A stretch of DNA of 64,000 nucleotides from CAWUEZ02 sp963921355. Its GTDB lineage: Bacteria; Pseudomonadota; Alphaproteobacteria; Thalassobaculales; Thalassobaculaceae. A program made the translations under genes and the position numbers. How positions within the stretch are numbered: the first letter of the stretch is position 1; each line of letters starts with the position of its first letter. This document shows positions 1 to 8,693 of this stretch, one piece after another. Location of the stretch: the NCBI GenBank assembly GCA_963921355.3, contig OZ001190.1:1302001-1366000 (forward strand). The letters run 5' to 3'. The notes beneath the pieces were generated by a model. That model searched no databases, was not told where the DNA came from, and saw only the letters and a program-made list of their open reading frames with translations.

Positions 1-777
<777 letters not shown>

Positions 778-778
<1 letters not shown>

Positions 779-1329
779 CAGCCAACCCCTTTCATGGCGA
801 ACTGCAGACGTTGCAGCTTGGTACGTAGCGAACTGTCGAGCATGCGCGAGCCGACGCGCACGATGAGGCCACCGATCAGCGACGGATCGACGGTCAAATT
901 CACGGAGACTTTCTGGCCGACAACCTGACGCAGGGCGTCGGTCACGGCGGCGACTTCTTCATCGGACAGGGCGACCGCCGCGGTCACCTCGGCGGCAACC
1001 TCGCCGCGGCGGCGAGACAGCTCCTCGAGATAAGCGGTGATCATGTGCGGCAGGGCGAACAGCCGACGGTTGGCGGCCAGCACACCCAGAAACTTGGCGG
1101 TCAGTGCGTGGGTGCCGGCCTTCTCGCAGATCGCCGCCACACCTTTGGTCTGCTCGTCACGGGACAGAACCGGCGAGCGGATCAGGCGGACGAAGTCATC
1201 GCTTTCGGCGATCAGTTGGCGCAATCCGGCGAGGTCTCCAGCGACGTCGTCCAGCACCTTCTGATCGTCCGCCAGCTCATAAAGGGCCAGCGCATAGCGA
1301 GCGGCGAGGCCTTTGGATTGCGAAGCCAC
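778..1329 (-). CDS. atpH: F1F0 ATP synthase delta subunit
   Basis: A 183-residue protein matching the OSCP/delta subunit, which joins the F1 head to the peripheral stalk. It begins ASQSKGLAARYALALYELA, a typical delta N-terminus, and ends with the conserved region IGGLIVRVGSRMLDSSLRTKL. I chose the GTG at 1327-1329 because an AAGGGG motif sits about 8 bases upstream and it gives the normal family length. An in-frame GTG at 1363-1365 would add 12 residues but has no clear ribosome site. It is the first gene of the F1 operon and overlaps atpA by one base. Confidence 0.93.
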
Positions 1330-1451
1330 GTGAGAGTGCCCCTTCGTCTTCGGTACCGGTTCCACCGAACTCGTTGAAATGGTTTAGTTTTTTGTATCCC
1401 GGTCACGCAGAAAAAACAGCCGACCCAGCCCACCCCGGTCAGCGCGGCGCC

Positions 1452-1480
1452 TCTCTAGCACACGGGTTTGGGGGGTGCAA
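1452..1480 (-). promoter_or_regulatory. Candidate sigma70-type promoter of the F1 (atpHA...) operon
   Basis: Read on the minus strand, TTGCAC (1475-1480) and TAGAGA (1452-1457) are separated by exactly 17 bases. This resembles alphaproteobacterial housekeeping promoters and lies about 120 bases upstream of the atpH start. The remaining sequence between atpH and the gene at 1819 (1330-1818) holds no convincing ORF. Its right part, from about 1680, is visibly more AT-rich than the surroundings. Confidence 0.5.
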
Positions 1481-1790
1481 GACGGTGCACCGGAAGCTCG
1501 TGTCTGAGTCTGAGCCCGGTGGGCAACGATACCCGGGGAATGGCTATCCACCAAATTGGTCAAGACGGCCTGCCCGAGGTCAAAGGCCAACGTTTGTGTG
1601 TCGGCCCAGGCGGCCAGCGGGGACACTCGCCCGATCGGCGGCGCCCTGCAATCCGACCGGTGTGCTGGGATTCCGCTAATTCAGAGACGAATTGTTCAAG
1701 ACATTTAGTGATCGGAAGTTGTTGGCCGGAATGAGCGAAGTGCTCATACAAATCGAGTTCAAGACAATTTGGCGTCGTATAGAATCTCCG

Positions 1791-1809
1791 CACAGCAATT
1801 TATTGTGTG
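1791..1809 (+). promoter_or_regulatory. Short inverted repeat in the leader of the gene at 1819
   Basis: CACA-g-CAAT-tt-ATTG-TGTG can form a small hairpin with one bulged base, ending about 10 bases before the ATG at 1819 and touching the GGGG that would serve as ribosome site. It could affect translation or be an operator half-site pair. It is short and could be chance. Confidence 0.25.
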
Positions 1810-1818
1810 GGGTGCGAT

Positions 1819-2637
1819 ATGAATGTTTCAAAACACGCAGATGATCCTTGGGGGGCCGGCGATCGGATTGCGGCACTGGACTACTGGAACGCGGCCAATG
1901 ATCTGCTTTTCCGATCCGGATACACCGCCGCGATCCGACACGATCTCGACGCATGGGCCGACTATGTACGCTCCCAACCGACCGCACCAATCGTCAACCC
2001 GACGCTGGATCCGGCCTGTTCGGACCTGCACGGGCGGAACTCCATGTGGCTCGATATTCGCCGTCACGACGGTCGTCGCGCGGCGGTGGTGGCAAATCGC
2101 GTGATGGACTGCGGTGATTTTGCCGAGGATTTCGCCAACGGCTACGTTCACTACGCGCGCCCTACCCCGGAAGATCGCATGAAAGTCCGGGCCGAGGTGC
2201 CCCGAGGGTTGCTCTCGGGCCGGGTGGGGCATGCCGGTGGGTTGTTCGTGGAAGATCACGCGAAGAAGCAGAGGTTTCCCTGGCTGACCTCGCCACTGAT
2301 GAGAGCTTATTCGATTCTCACCTGGGACGTGGATCGTCAGTGCGGTGCTATCTTCGGCAGTTTGAAGGCGGCCGGGTTTGCGACGGACGCCTATCGGTTC
2401 AAGGATTGCTGGCTGGCCGTCGACGGCTGGTTTCCGCCAGCTAAGAAGATCGCCCAGGTCTGGATCATGCACATCGACCGAGCGGAAATCGTCGAGCAGC
2501 TCAGACTAGACGCTGCCTGGATAATGGCTGATCGCAACAAGAAGCTTGTCGATCTTGCGGCCATCATCGGCGAGCGGAAGAAGCAGGCGGCGATACTTGG
2601 TCCGGCAACCCAGGTGGTCGGTCGAGACGTCGGTTAG
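1819..2637 (+). CDS. Conserved-looking protein of unknown function
   Basis: A 272-residue soluble protein that I do not recognise. It starts MNVSKHADDPWGAGDR and has a normal globular composition rich in Trp, Asp and Arg (for example HDLDAWADYVRS and TSPLMRAYSILTWDVDRQ), with no signal peptide or membrane segment. I used the second in-frame ATG; one four codons earlier is also possible. The last 132 bases run antisense to the end of the convergent PAS_5 gene, so its charged tail (DRNKKLVDLAAIIGERKK) is encoded opposite a conserved domain. The sequence before it is AT-rich, consistent with an accessory locus. Confidence 0.6.
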   Translation: MNVSKHADDPWGAGDRIAALDYWNAANDLLFRSGYTAAIRHDLDAWADYVRSQPTAPIVNPTLDPACSDLHGRNSMWLDIRRHDGRRAAVVANRVMDCGDFAEDFANGYVHYARPTPEDRMKVRAEVPRGLLSGRVGHAGGLFVEDHAKKQRFPWLTSPLMRAYSILTWDVDRQCGAIFGSLKAAGFATDAYRFKDCWLAVDGWFPPAKKIAQVWIMHIDRAEIVEQLRLDAAWIMADRNKKLVDLAAIIGERKKQAAILGPATQVVGRDVG

Positions 2638-3063
2638 CAGAGGGACGGCCGCAGCTTTCGCCATAGCATAGCTGCGGCCGACGAAGTTCCTGAAACCCGA
2701 TACCGGAATATCACCGACGAACCGGGGGCGACGCACTTGGGAACCGGCGACTCGGGTGGCGGCGGCGAACTTCACAAAGCGATAGCTGTCGGGGTTGTCC
2801 GCCGCCACGTCAATAATATGGCACAGCCCGAACAGCTCGGCGTCGACCAAGGCATCTGCCGTCACCTGGTCAGGTTTCAGGAACTGGGTTTGCCGGCGCG
2901 CTTCCAGGGCGGAGAGGAGCTGGAGCAGGCGGTTGTCCGGTCCGACGACCACGTGCATCGGGTCGATCGCGCTGGACCTCAGCGCCGAGCGCAACGGGAC
3001 CGTGACTGAATCGGTGCGCTCTCCATCCCCCTCGAAGCGCCCGGCAACGGCATCAGCGACCAT
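2506..3063 (-). CDS. PAS_5 (PF07310-type) domain protein
   Basis: A 185-residue soluble protein. Its C-terminal half carries the pattern typical of PAS_5 proteins of Rhodospirillales: a SYRFVKFAAATRVAG strand region, then SGFRNFVGRSYAMAKAAAVPLL, then KYRRLLLPLADDGRKIDKLL near residues 155-180. PAS_5 domains are thought to be small-molecule or signal sensors; no output domain is attached. The start overlaps the stop of the upstream gene by 11 bases (ATGGTCGCTGA), so the two are probably co-translated. The 3' end overlaps the convergent gene 1819-2637 by 132 bases, which is unusual for two real genes. Confidence 0.72.
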   Translation of the reverse strand: MVADAVAGRFEGDGERTDSVTVPLRSALRSSAIDPMHVVVGPDNRLLQLLSALEARRQTQFLKPDQVTADALVDAELFGLCHIIDVAADNPDSYRFVKFAAATRVAGSQVRRPRFVGDIPVSGFRNFVGRSYAMAKAAAVPLLTDVSTDHLGCRTKYRRLLLPLADDGRKIDKLLVAISHYPGSV

Positions 3064-3475
3064 TCATCCACTCTGCCAGAACAACGGTCAGGTTCAAATT
3101 GTCGAAGGGCATGATGCACAAGAGAGCGGTGCCGTTGAGGCCTCGCCGCCAACCCTTGCGGAAGGAGGCAGTTGTGCGCCCTGCGCCATCGTAGGCCGCG
3201 CCGCGGACGACCGTCATGAGGTCGTCGTCGATCAGGGCGCCCCGGAACTCGACCATGCCGTCATGAATCAGATCCGGGTCGCGCGAAAGCGCGACGGCTT
3301 TGTCCCCGAACAGATCTGCGCAGCTCTCCAGGTCCAACCGATCGCACGTGCTGCGATGGTTCATCCACGCGAGATAAGCGAGCCCAAACCAGTCGGGCAC
3401 GCCGCCGTACTCCAGTTCTCTGACCTCCACAGTCCCCAGGCCAGCGCCGGGGAACTGGATAAGATTGTTGCCCAC
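3053..3475 (-). CDS. Protein of unknown function, partner of the PAS_5 gene
   Basis: A 140-residue protein starting at a GTG (3473-3475) preceded by the strong ribosome site GGAGAGGG. An ATG 14 codons upstream (3517) lacks one. The sequence contains VPDWFGLAYLAWMNHRS, a long acidic middle and FDNLNLTVVLAEWMNGR at the end. I do not recognise a family. Its stop lies inside the start region of the downstream PAS_5 gene, so a shared job is plausible. The 245 bases between it and the nucleotidyltransferase (3476-3720) hold nothing I can identify. Confidence 0.5.
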   Translation of the reverse strand: MGNNLIQFPGAGLGTVEVRELEYGGVPDWFGLAYLAWMNHRSTCDRLDLESCADLFGDKAVALSRDPDLIHDGMVEFRGALIDDDLMTVVRGAAYDGAGRTTASFRKGWRRGLNGTALLCIMPFDNLNLTVVLAEWMNGR

Positions 3476-3720
3476 AGTCCCTCTCCGAGTGTGGCGGTAC
3501 ACTGTCTTAATCAGCATTGGTTGTCACGCTTCCTGCTATCTGCCCTCTCGGTTGCCATCCAGGATCGACCGGCCGCGGCGTATAGATGCATCGGCCTGCC
3601 CGCTTTCTGGCGCGGATCGCTCGAGTTTCCTTGTCGTCGTCACCACACCGCTCAACGGTCGTCCGCGACCTGGCCAGAGTACTGCCTGCCTCGGTAGCCC
3701 TATAGATGATCGCGACAGCG

Positions 3721-4293
3721 TCAGGTCGCCGCCGCCGTCAGCCAGGGCCAGCGCGCCTGATAGCTGGCGATCTTCTCCCGTGCGCGCGGCGGGTTCGGGG
3801 TATGCGGGTTGGCGGTCAGCCGGCCAGCATAAAGATCGTTCAGGCCATAGGGCGCGTAGAGCTCGCGGTCCGGGGTCAGTCCGACGCAGGTGCACGACAC
3901 CTGAAAGCGGTCGATCCCGTCCCGTGCCCGCTCGACCGGAGGGTAGGGCGCGCCGAACTTGGCTTCGAACCAGATCGGGACCCGCTTCTGGTTCTTGAAC
4001 TCGATCTCGACCGCCAGGTCGGCGAACAGAGGTGCGGCGCGTCGGATCACCGCGTCTTCGGCCTCCCAACTGGTGTCCTCATCCCAATAGAAAACGTCGT
4101 AGTCCTTGACGTTCTCGCCGGGTGGTCGGCCGGCAATCCGGTTCCAGACCGCCTGATACAGGCATCCCGCGACCAACCACGGTTGATCCACCTCCAGTGC
4201 CGGAAGCCGGTCCAGGATGAGGGCATTGACCGGGTTGGCCAACGCGTCCTCGACGAACTGGACGCCCTGGATCGATCGACCCTGGTCGTTCAT
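3721..4293 (-). CDS. Nucleotidyltransferase-like protein (NTP_transf_6 / PF06042 type)
   Basis: A 190-residue cytoplasmic protein. VAGCLYQAVWN (residues 41-51) and KDYDVFYWDED (63-73) match the two nucleotidyltransferase signatures of this family: a glycine-containing helix, then the Asp pair that would bind metal. A downstream IEFKNQKRVPIWFEAKFG strand and a C-terminal PPRAREKIASYQARWPWL fit as well. The substrate is unknown for the family. The start overlaps the stop of the upstream dioxygenase by four bases (ATGA), so the two form an operon on the minus strand. Confidence 0.8.
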   Translation of the reverse strand: MNDQGRSIQGVQFVEDALANPVNALILDRLPALEVDQPWLVAGCLYQAVWNRIAGRPPGENVKDYDVFYWDEDTSWEAEDAVIRRAAPLFADLAVEIEFKNQKRVPIWFEAKFGAPYPPVERARDGIDRFQVSCTCVGLTPDRELYAPYGLNDLYAGRLTANPHTPNPPRAREKIASYQARWPWLTAAAT

Positions 4294-5333
4294 TCGGCGG
4301 CGGCCCGCACGTGCACCCCGCCGCGTGGCCCGGTGTTAAGACGGTCGGCAAAGGCTGGTGCCAGGGCGCGGCCGTTGTCCACGTTCAGCCAGACCCGCCA
4401 GAGATCCCGCCGGCGCTCCGGCTCCGGCCAGTCCTCGAAGGCCGAGCGGGCGTGCAGGATCGAGTGGTTGGACAGCAACTGAATATCGCCCTGTTGGAAG
4501 ACCATGTCGTAGCGGAACGGCGCCGACATCGCGATCTCGCCAACTGCCTGCACGGCCGCGAGAGCGGTCCCTTCCAGAGGGCTGCCGGCCTTGCGCATCC
4601 CGTCGATGATGGTCTTGCCGTTGTAGCGGCAGGATAGTCGGCCGCCGTACCAGGAGAAGACAGGAACCCGGTTGAACGTGGTCTCGTTCGGATCGTCGGT
4701 CACGCCCTCGCCGCGCAGGTCGAAGTGAAACCCGCCCATCAGATGCGGCAGGTACTCCGGGTGTTCGGCCTGGATGTAGTTGAACACGGCCGGCGATGAG
4801 GCCACTAGGCTTTCGCCGCCTTGCTTGGCCGGGTGCCGGCACAACAGGCCGACCACGTCGCTGGCATCGCAATGCGCCTTGAGCTCGGCTTTGGTCGTAT
4901 AGCCGCGCACGTTATTGGCCTGGTAGCTGCGGCCGGTGTCGCGGACGTGGCCGATCAGCTGGCCCTGCGCGTTCTGCGGGATCGGCGTGCCGAGGTGGAC
5001 CGACAGGCCCCAGTAGAGGGCCATCAGCGCGGTCTCGTCATAGGACGTGGGGTCGAGGCCGCGCACCAGAACGAAGCCGCGGCCGTATTCGATGGTGTTT
5101 GCCCAGCTGGCGATCGTGTCGGCCAGCGAGCCGAGCGGGAAATCCTCGCGCCGGAAATGGAACGCGGTCAGGCCGCGGGCGAGCACGGTCTCCACCGCCC
5201 GGTCGATCTGGGCCCGCCCGTCCGCGTCGAGCGAATGGATCCAGCCGGTGTCCCGCTCCAGGTCGGCGGCCAGCCAGCACGCCGGGTCGTCGACGGGGCC
5301 GTCCGGCATGGAGATCATGGGGGTCTCTGTCAT
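4290..5333 (-). CDS. TauD/TfdA-family Fe(II)/2-oxoglutarate dioxygenase
   Basis: A 347-residue enzyme. The iron ligands are visible as HCD (His154, Asp156) in ELKAHCDASDVVGLLC, with the distal His294 in NHSILHARSAF and an Arg in LWRVWLNV to hold 2-oxoglutarate. Family members hydroxylate small organic acids or release sulfite from sulfonates; the substrate cannot be told here. The start at 5333 is preceded by GGGAG. A longer frame reading upstream into 5756 crosses the divergent gene and is not credible. It overlaps the nucleotidyltransferase downstream by four bases. Confidence 0.85.
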   Translation of the reverse strand: MTETPMISMPDGPVDDPACWLAADLERDTGWIHSLDADGRAQIDRAVETVLARGLTAFHFRREDFPLGSLADTIASWANTIEYGRGFVLVRGLDPTSYDETALMALYWGLSVHLGTPIPQNAQGQLIGHVRDTGRSYQANNVRGYTTKAELKAHCDASDVVGLLCRHPAKQGGESLVASSPAVFNYIQAEHPEYLPHLMGGFHFDLRGEGVTDDPNETTFNRVPVFSWYGGRLSCRYNGKTIIDGMRKAGSPLEGTALAAVQAVGEIAMSAPFRYDMVFQQGDIQLLSNHSILHARSAFEDWPEPERRRDLWRVWLNVDNGRALAPAFADRLNTGPRGGVHVRAAAE

Positions 5334-5443
5334 TGTTTTCTCCCGGGTTTCCGCCCGGCCGGTTGCACCGGCTCCGTTCTTCGCGGCTATGATAGGCCCG
5401 CGCTCGCGCCCTGGGGAGGAGTGCCGGGGGCGCGGCCGGCTGC

Positions 5444-5473
5444 ACGATCTCAGGCTGAACGATCTCAGGCTGG
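5444..5473 (+). repeat. Two tandem 15-bp units upstream of the AbrB-type gene
   Basis: The 14-base word ACGATCTCAGGCTG occurs at 5444-5457 and again at 5459-5472, a tandem duplication with period 15. It lies in the shared region between the divergent dioxygenase and AbrB-type genes, just before the preferred start of the latter. It may be a pair of regulator half-sites or a simple duplication that lengthened the N-terminus if the upstream ATG is used. Confidence 0.6.
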
Positions 5474-5502
5474 GCGGCCGCAAGACGGGGAGGCAGTTGT
5501 TC

Positions 5503-6534
5503 TTGCAACAGGTCGGGCTTTGGGCGCTGACCCTGGTTCTGGGGGCGGCGGGCGGTTTCGCGTTCTCGATCCTGGGCGTGCCGCTGGCCTGGCTGCTCGG
5601 CAGCCTGGCGACGGTCGCGGCGGCAGGTCTGCTGGGGGGCCGTCTGGCCATGCCGCCGGGCGGGCGCCAGGTCGGCCAGGTTCTGCTCGGGTCGGCCATC
5701 GGACTGACTTTCACGCCGGCGGTCGCCGCCTTCGTGGCCGGATTTCTGCCGATCATGGTTGGCTGCGCCGTGCTGTCGATCGGCTATGGCGTGGTCGCCG
5801 GCCTGGCGCTAAAGCGCACCGCCGGGACCGATCCGGCGACCGCGTTCTTTTCCAGCGTTCCCGGCGGTGTGGTCGAAATGTCGGTCCAGGCCGAGCGCTA
5901 TGGCGGTGACACCGCGTCGGTGTCGCTGGCCCAGTCGCTGCGCATCCTGCTCGTGGTTACGACGATCCCGCCGGTGGTGACGATCCTGGGGCTGACCGGC
6001 AGCGATCCGTTCGATCCGGTCAGCCTGCCGTTCGATCCGGCCGGATTCCTCGCTCTCATGGCAGGCTGCACCCTGCTCGGCTGGGTCGCCGGGCGGCGCC
6101 GGATCGCCAATGCCTGGTTCCTCGGGCCGATGATCGTCGCGGTTGCGGTCTCGATCTCCGGCACCGTGCTCTCCGGCGTTCCGACGGAACTGGTCAACGC
6201 CGCCCAGGTGGTGATGGGGGCCACCCTCGGTCTGCGCTATCAGCGTGATCGTGTGCTGGCCTTGCGCCGGTTTCTGCCGCCGGCCCTGCTGTCGACGGTG
6301 ATCCTGGTCGGCCTCAATGTCCTGACCGGCGTCGTCATTGCGATCGCCGTCGACCTGCCGATCGCAACCATGGCGCTCGCGCTGTCGCCCGGCGGCATGG
6401 CGGAGATGAGCATCACGGCCAAAGTCCTGCAGCTCGGCGTTCCGATCGTGGTCGCCTTCCACGTCGTGCGGATCTTCCTGGTGATCGCGTTCACCGGCCA
6501 GGTCTACCGCCGGCTGTTCCAGCGCGGCACCTGA
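5503..6534 (+). CDS. AbrB-family (PF05145) integral membrane protein, putative transporter or regulator
   Basis: A 343-residue, highly hydrophobic protein with about ten membrane segments. Two GG(V/M).EMS motifs (SSVPGGVVEMSVQAE near 125 and LALSPGGMAEMSITAK near 300) mark the internal duplication of the AbrB/ammonia-monooxygenase-like family. Function in the family is poorly known. I prefer the TTG at 5503 because GGGGAGG lies 9 bases upstream and the first helix follows at once (QQVGLWALTLVLG). An in-frame ATG at 5389 would add 38 charged residues, partly from the 15-bp duplication, and has no ribosome site. The gene is divergent from the dioxygenase. Confidence 0.8.
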   Translation: MQQVGLWALTLVLGAAGGFAFSILGVPLAWLLGSLATVAAAGLLGGRLAMPPGGRQVGQVLLGSAIGLTFTPAVAAFVAGFLPIMVGCAVLSIGYGVVAGLALKRTAGTDPATAFFSSVPGGVVEMSVQAERYGGDTASVSLAQSLRILLVVTTIPPVVTILGLTGSDPFDPVSLPFDPAGFLALMAGCTLLGWVAGRRRIANAWFLGPMIVAVAVSISGTVLSGVPTELVNAAQVVMGATLGLRYQRDRVLALRRFLPPALLSTVILVGLNVLTGVVIAIAVDLPIATMALALSPGGMAEMSITAKVLQLGVPIVVAFHVVRIFLVIAFTGQVYRRLFQRGT

Positions 6535-6548
6535 GGTTTGCCCGCCGG

Positions 6549-6715
6549 GCAATTCCATCGGACGCGGATCTGCTCTAGATCGGATCACGGTTTGACGGAA
6601 ACTGAAATGTTTCCGCCAAATCGTGTGAATCCGATCTAAATCAGAGAGTTAGAGCAGATTCACCGGTCTGTATGGATTGCGTTTGGCAATTCCATCAGAC
6701 GCGGATCTGCTCTAG
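6549..6715 (-). repeat. Dispersed repeat family R2, copy A
   Basis: Read on the minus strand this segment has the same order of blocks as 16514-16648: GAGCAGATCCGCGTC, a variable stretch, GTGAATCTGCTCTAACTC, TGATTTAGAtCGgATTCAC, then an imperfect hairpin (CACGgTTTG.CGGAAAC/GTTTCCG.CAAAtCGTG on the plus strand, about 6596-6634) and ATCCGATC. A second partial copy of the first block follows, so ACGCGGATCTGCTCTAG occurs twice on the plus strand, ending near 6577 and 6715. It lies between the AbrB-type gene and the MmgE/PrpD gene and contains no ORF. Confidence 0.75.
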
Positions 6716-6772
6716 CCTGCACCGCTCAATAAGAGGCACCAGCGTGTCGCCCAAATGACCCCGGAGGAGACG

Positions 6773-8197
6773 ATGTCCGCGACCCAACCTATCGATGTCA
6801 CCGCCACCCTTGGGGCGTTCGCCGCCGGGCTTCGGCTGGAGGACATTCCGGACACGGTGGTCGCCCGGGCGCGAACCCTGGTGTTCGACACGGTCGGCAT
6901 CGCGGTGCGGGCCCGCCACGAGGCCGCGTCAACGCCGAGCCTGTTGGCCGGGCTGCGGGCGCTGGGTTACGGGCACGGGTCCGCCCGGGTCATCGGCGAT
7001 CCCGACGGATGGACGCCGCCGGCGGCCGCTCTGCTGAACGGGGCGCTGGCCCACAGCCTGGACTTCGACGACACCCACGCCGCGGGATCGATCCATCCTT
7101 CCGCGCCTATCGTGCCGGCCGCCCTGGCGGCCGCGGAGATCGCCGGTGCCGACGGCGCGACGACGCTCGCCGGGATCATCGCCGGCTATGAGGTCCAGAT
7201 CCGGCTTTCGCTGGCCCTGAATCCCTCCGACCACTACACCCGCGGGTATCATCCGACGGCCACCTGTGGCGCCTTCGGAGCCGCCGCGGCGGCCGGCCGG
7301 GTGCTCGGGCTCTCGGGCGAGCGGATTGCCGCCAGTTTCGGAATCAGCCTGAGCCAGGCGGCGGGCAGCCTGGAGTTCCTGGCCGAAGGGGCATGGACCA
7401 AACCGTTCCAGGTCGGCTGGGCCGCCCATAACGGCCTGGTCGCCGCCCGGCTGGCGGCCGAAGGGTTCAAGGCGCCGGCCCGCGGAATTGAAGGTCAGCG
7501 CGGCTTTCTGAACGCCTACGCGCCGAGCGCCGATCCGGCCCGCGCGGTGGCCGGGCTGGGCGAGACCTGGGAAACTCTGGAGATCGCCGTCAAACCTTAC
7601 CCGTCCTGCCGCTACAGCCATGCGGCGATGAATGCGGTCAGCGCGCTCCGGGCGGCCAACGACATCGCCGACAGCGAGGTCACCGCCATCCGGGTCGGCC
7701 TGCCGCAGACCGGCATGGGGCTGATCGCCGACCCGATCGAGGCCAAGCACAATCCGACCTCGATCGTCGACGGACAGTTCTCGATGCCGTTCCTGGCGGC
7801 CGCGGTGCTGCGCCAGGGCAGCTTCGGGTGGGACGATTACAACAGCCATCTCGGCGACCAGGCGACGCTGGATTTGGCGCGCAAGGTGACCTGCGCCGTC
7901 GATCCGCGCTGCGAGCAAGCGTTCCCGGCCAACATGTCCGGGGCGGTCGCCATCGAGACGGCCCGCGGCACCTTCGAGAGCTTCGTCGAGGTGCCCAAGG
8001 GCGAGCCGGACAACTGGCCGACGGATGCCGAGCACCGGGCCAAGTTCGACGCCCTGGTCGGCCCGTGCCTGCCGGCGGAGAAAGTGTCCGCACTCGCCGA
8101 GGCGCTGCTGTCGCTCGATGAGCAGCCGTCGATTGCGGCCGTCCTCGACCTGGCCCGGCCGACCCCCCAGGTCGTGCGCGCCGCCGGCGAGGAGTAG
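6773..8197 (+). CDS. MmgE/PrpD-family protein
   Basis: A 474-residue cytoplasmic protein with the MmgE/PrpD fold, named for 2-methylcitrate dehydratase PrpD and relatives such as cis-aconitate decarboxylase. Visible hallmarks are NGALAHSLDFDDTHAAGSIHPSAP near 85-110, RGYHPTATCGAFGAAAAAG near 160-180 and VKPYPSCRYSHAAMNAV near 280. The start at 6773 has GGAGGAG directly upstream; the ATG at 6755 does not. It heads a tight operon with a MaoC-type hydratase and an acyl-CoA dehydrogenase, so it probably acts on a branched or dicarboxylic acid whose CoA ester the others handle. The exact substrate is not determinable. Confidence 0.88.
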   Translation: MSATQPIDVTATLGAFAAGLRLEDIPDTVVARARTLVFDTVGIAVRARHEAASTPSLLAGLRALGYGHGSARVIGDPDGWTPPAAALLNGALAHSLDFDDTHAAGSIHPSAPIVPAALAAAEIAGADGATTLAGIIAGYEVQIRLSLALNPSDHYTRGYHPTATCGAFGAAAAAGRVLGLSGERIAASFGISLSQAAGSLEFLAEGAWTKPFQVGWAAHNGLVAARLAAEGFKAPARGIEGQRGFLNAYAPSADPARAVAGLGETWETLEIAVKPYPSCRYSHAAMNAVSALRAANDIADSEVTAIRVGLPQTGMGLIADPIEAKHNPTSIVDGQFSMPFLAAAVLRQGSFGWDDYNSHLGDQATLDLARKVTCAVDPRCEQAFPANMSGAVAIETARGTFESFVEVPKGEPDNWPTDAEHRAKFDALVGPCLPAEKVSALAEALLSLDEQPSIAAVLDLARPTPQVVRAAGEE

Positions 8198-8200
8198 CCC

Positions 8201-8683
8201 GTGGCGTCTGCATCTCAGGGAGCGGCGCCGGAGCATGGCCGCTGCTACGAGGACTTTGCCGTCGGCGAGGTCTACGAGCATTGGCCCGGCCGCACCATCA
8301 ACGAGACCGACAACACCTGGTTCACCCTGCTGACCATGAACACGCACCCGGTTCATTTCGATGTGGAAATGGCCAAGGGGAGTGAGTTCGGCCAGTTGCT
8401 GGTCAATTCCTGCCTGACCCTGTCGATCGTCGCCGGCATGAGCGTGCGCGATACATCACAACGGGCAATCGCCAATCTCGGCTGGACCGACATCAAGCTG
8501 CCGGCGCCGGTTTTCGTCGGCGATACCCTGTATGCCTCGTCGCAGATCCTGGAGAAGCGCGAGTCCAAGTCGCGCCCCGGCCAGGGCATCGTCACCTTCA
8601 CCACCACCGGTCGCAAGCAGGACGGCACGGTGGTCATGACCTACACGCGCACCATTCTCGTACCTAAGCGTGAGACCACCTGA
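8201..8683 (+). CDS. MaoC-family acyl-CoA hydratase/dehydratase
   Basis: A 160-residue hot-dog fold protein. It begins with GRCYEDFAVGEVYEH and contains NTHPVHFDVEMAKGSEFGQLLVNS, where the Asp/His of the MaoC active-site region would lie, then PVFVGDTLYASSQIL and a final strand VVMTYTRTILVPKR. Members hydrate enoyl-CoA esters or mesaconyl-CoA-like compounds. The GTG start lies three bases after the PrpD-like stop. The next gene starts ten bases after its own stop, so the three genes are one transcription unit. Confidence 0.88.
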   Translation: MASASQGAAPEHGRCYEDFAVGEVYEHWPGRTINETDNTWFTLLTMNTHPVHFDVEMAKGSEFGQLLVNSCLTLSIVAGMSVRDTSQRAIANLGWTDIKLPAPVFVGDTLYASSQILEKRESKSRPGQGIVTFTTTGRKQDGTVVMTYTRTILVPKRETT

Positions 8684-8693
8684 GGACAGACCG

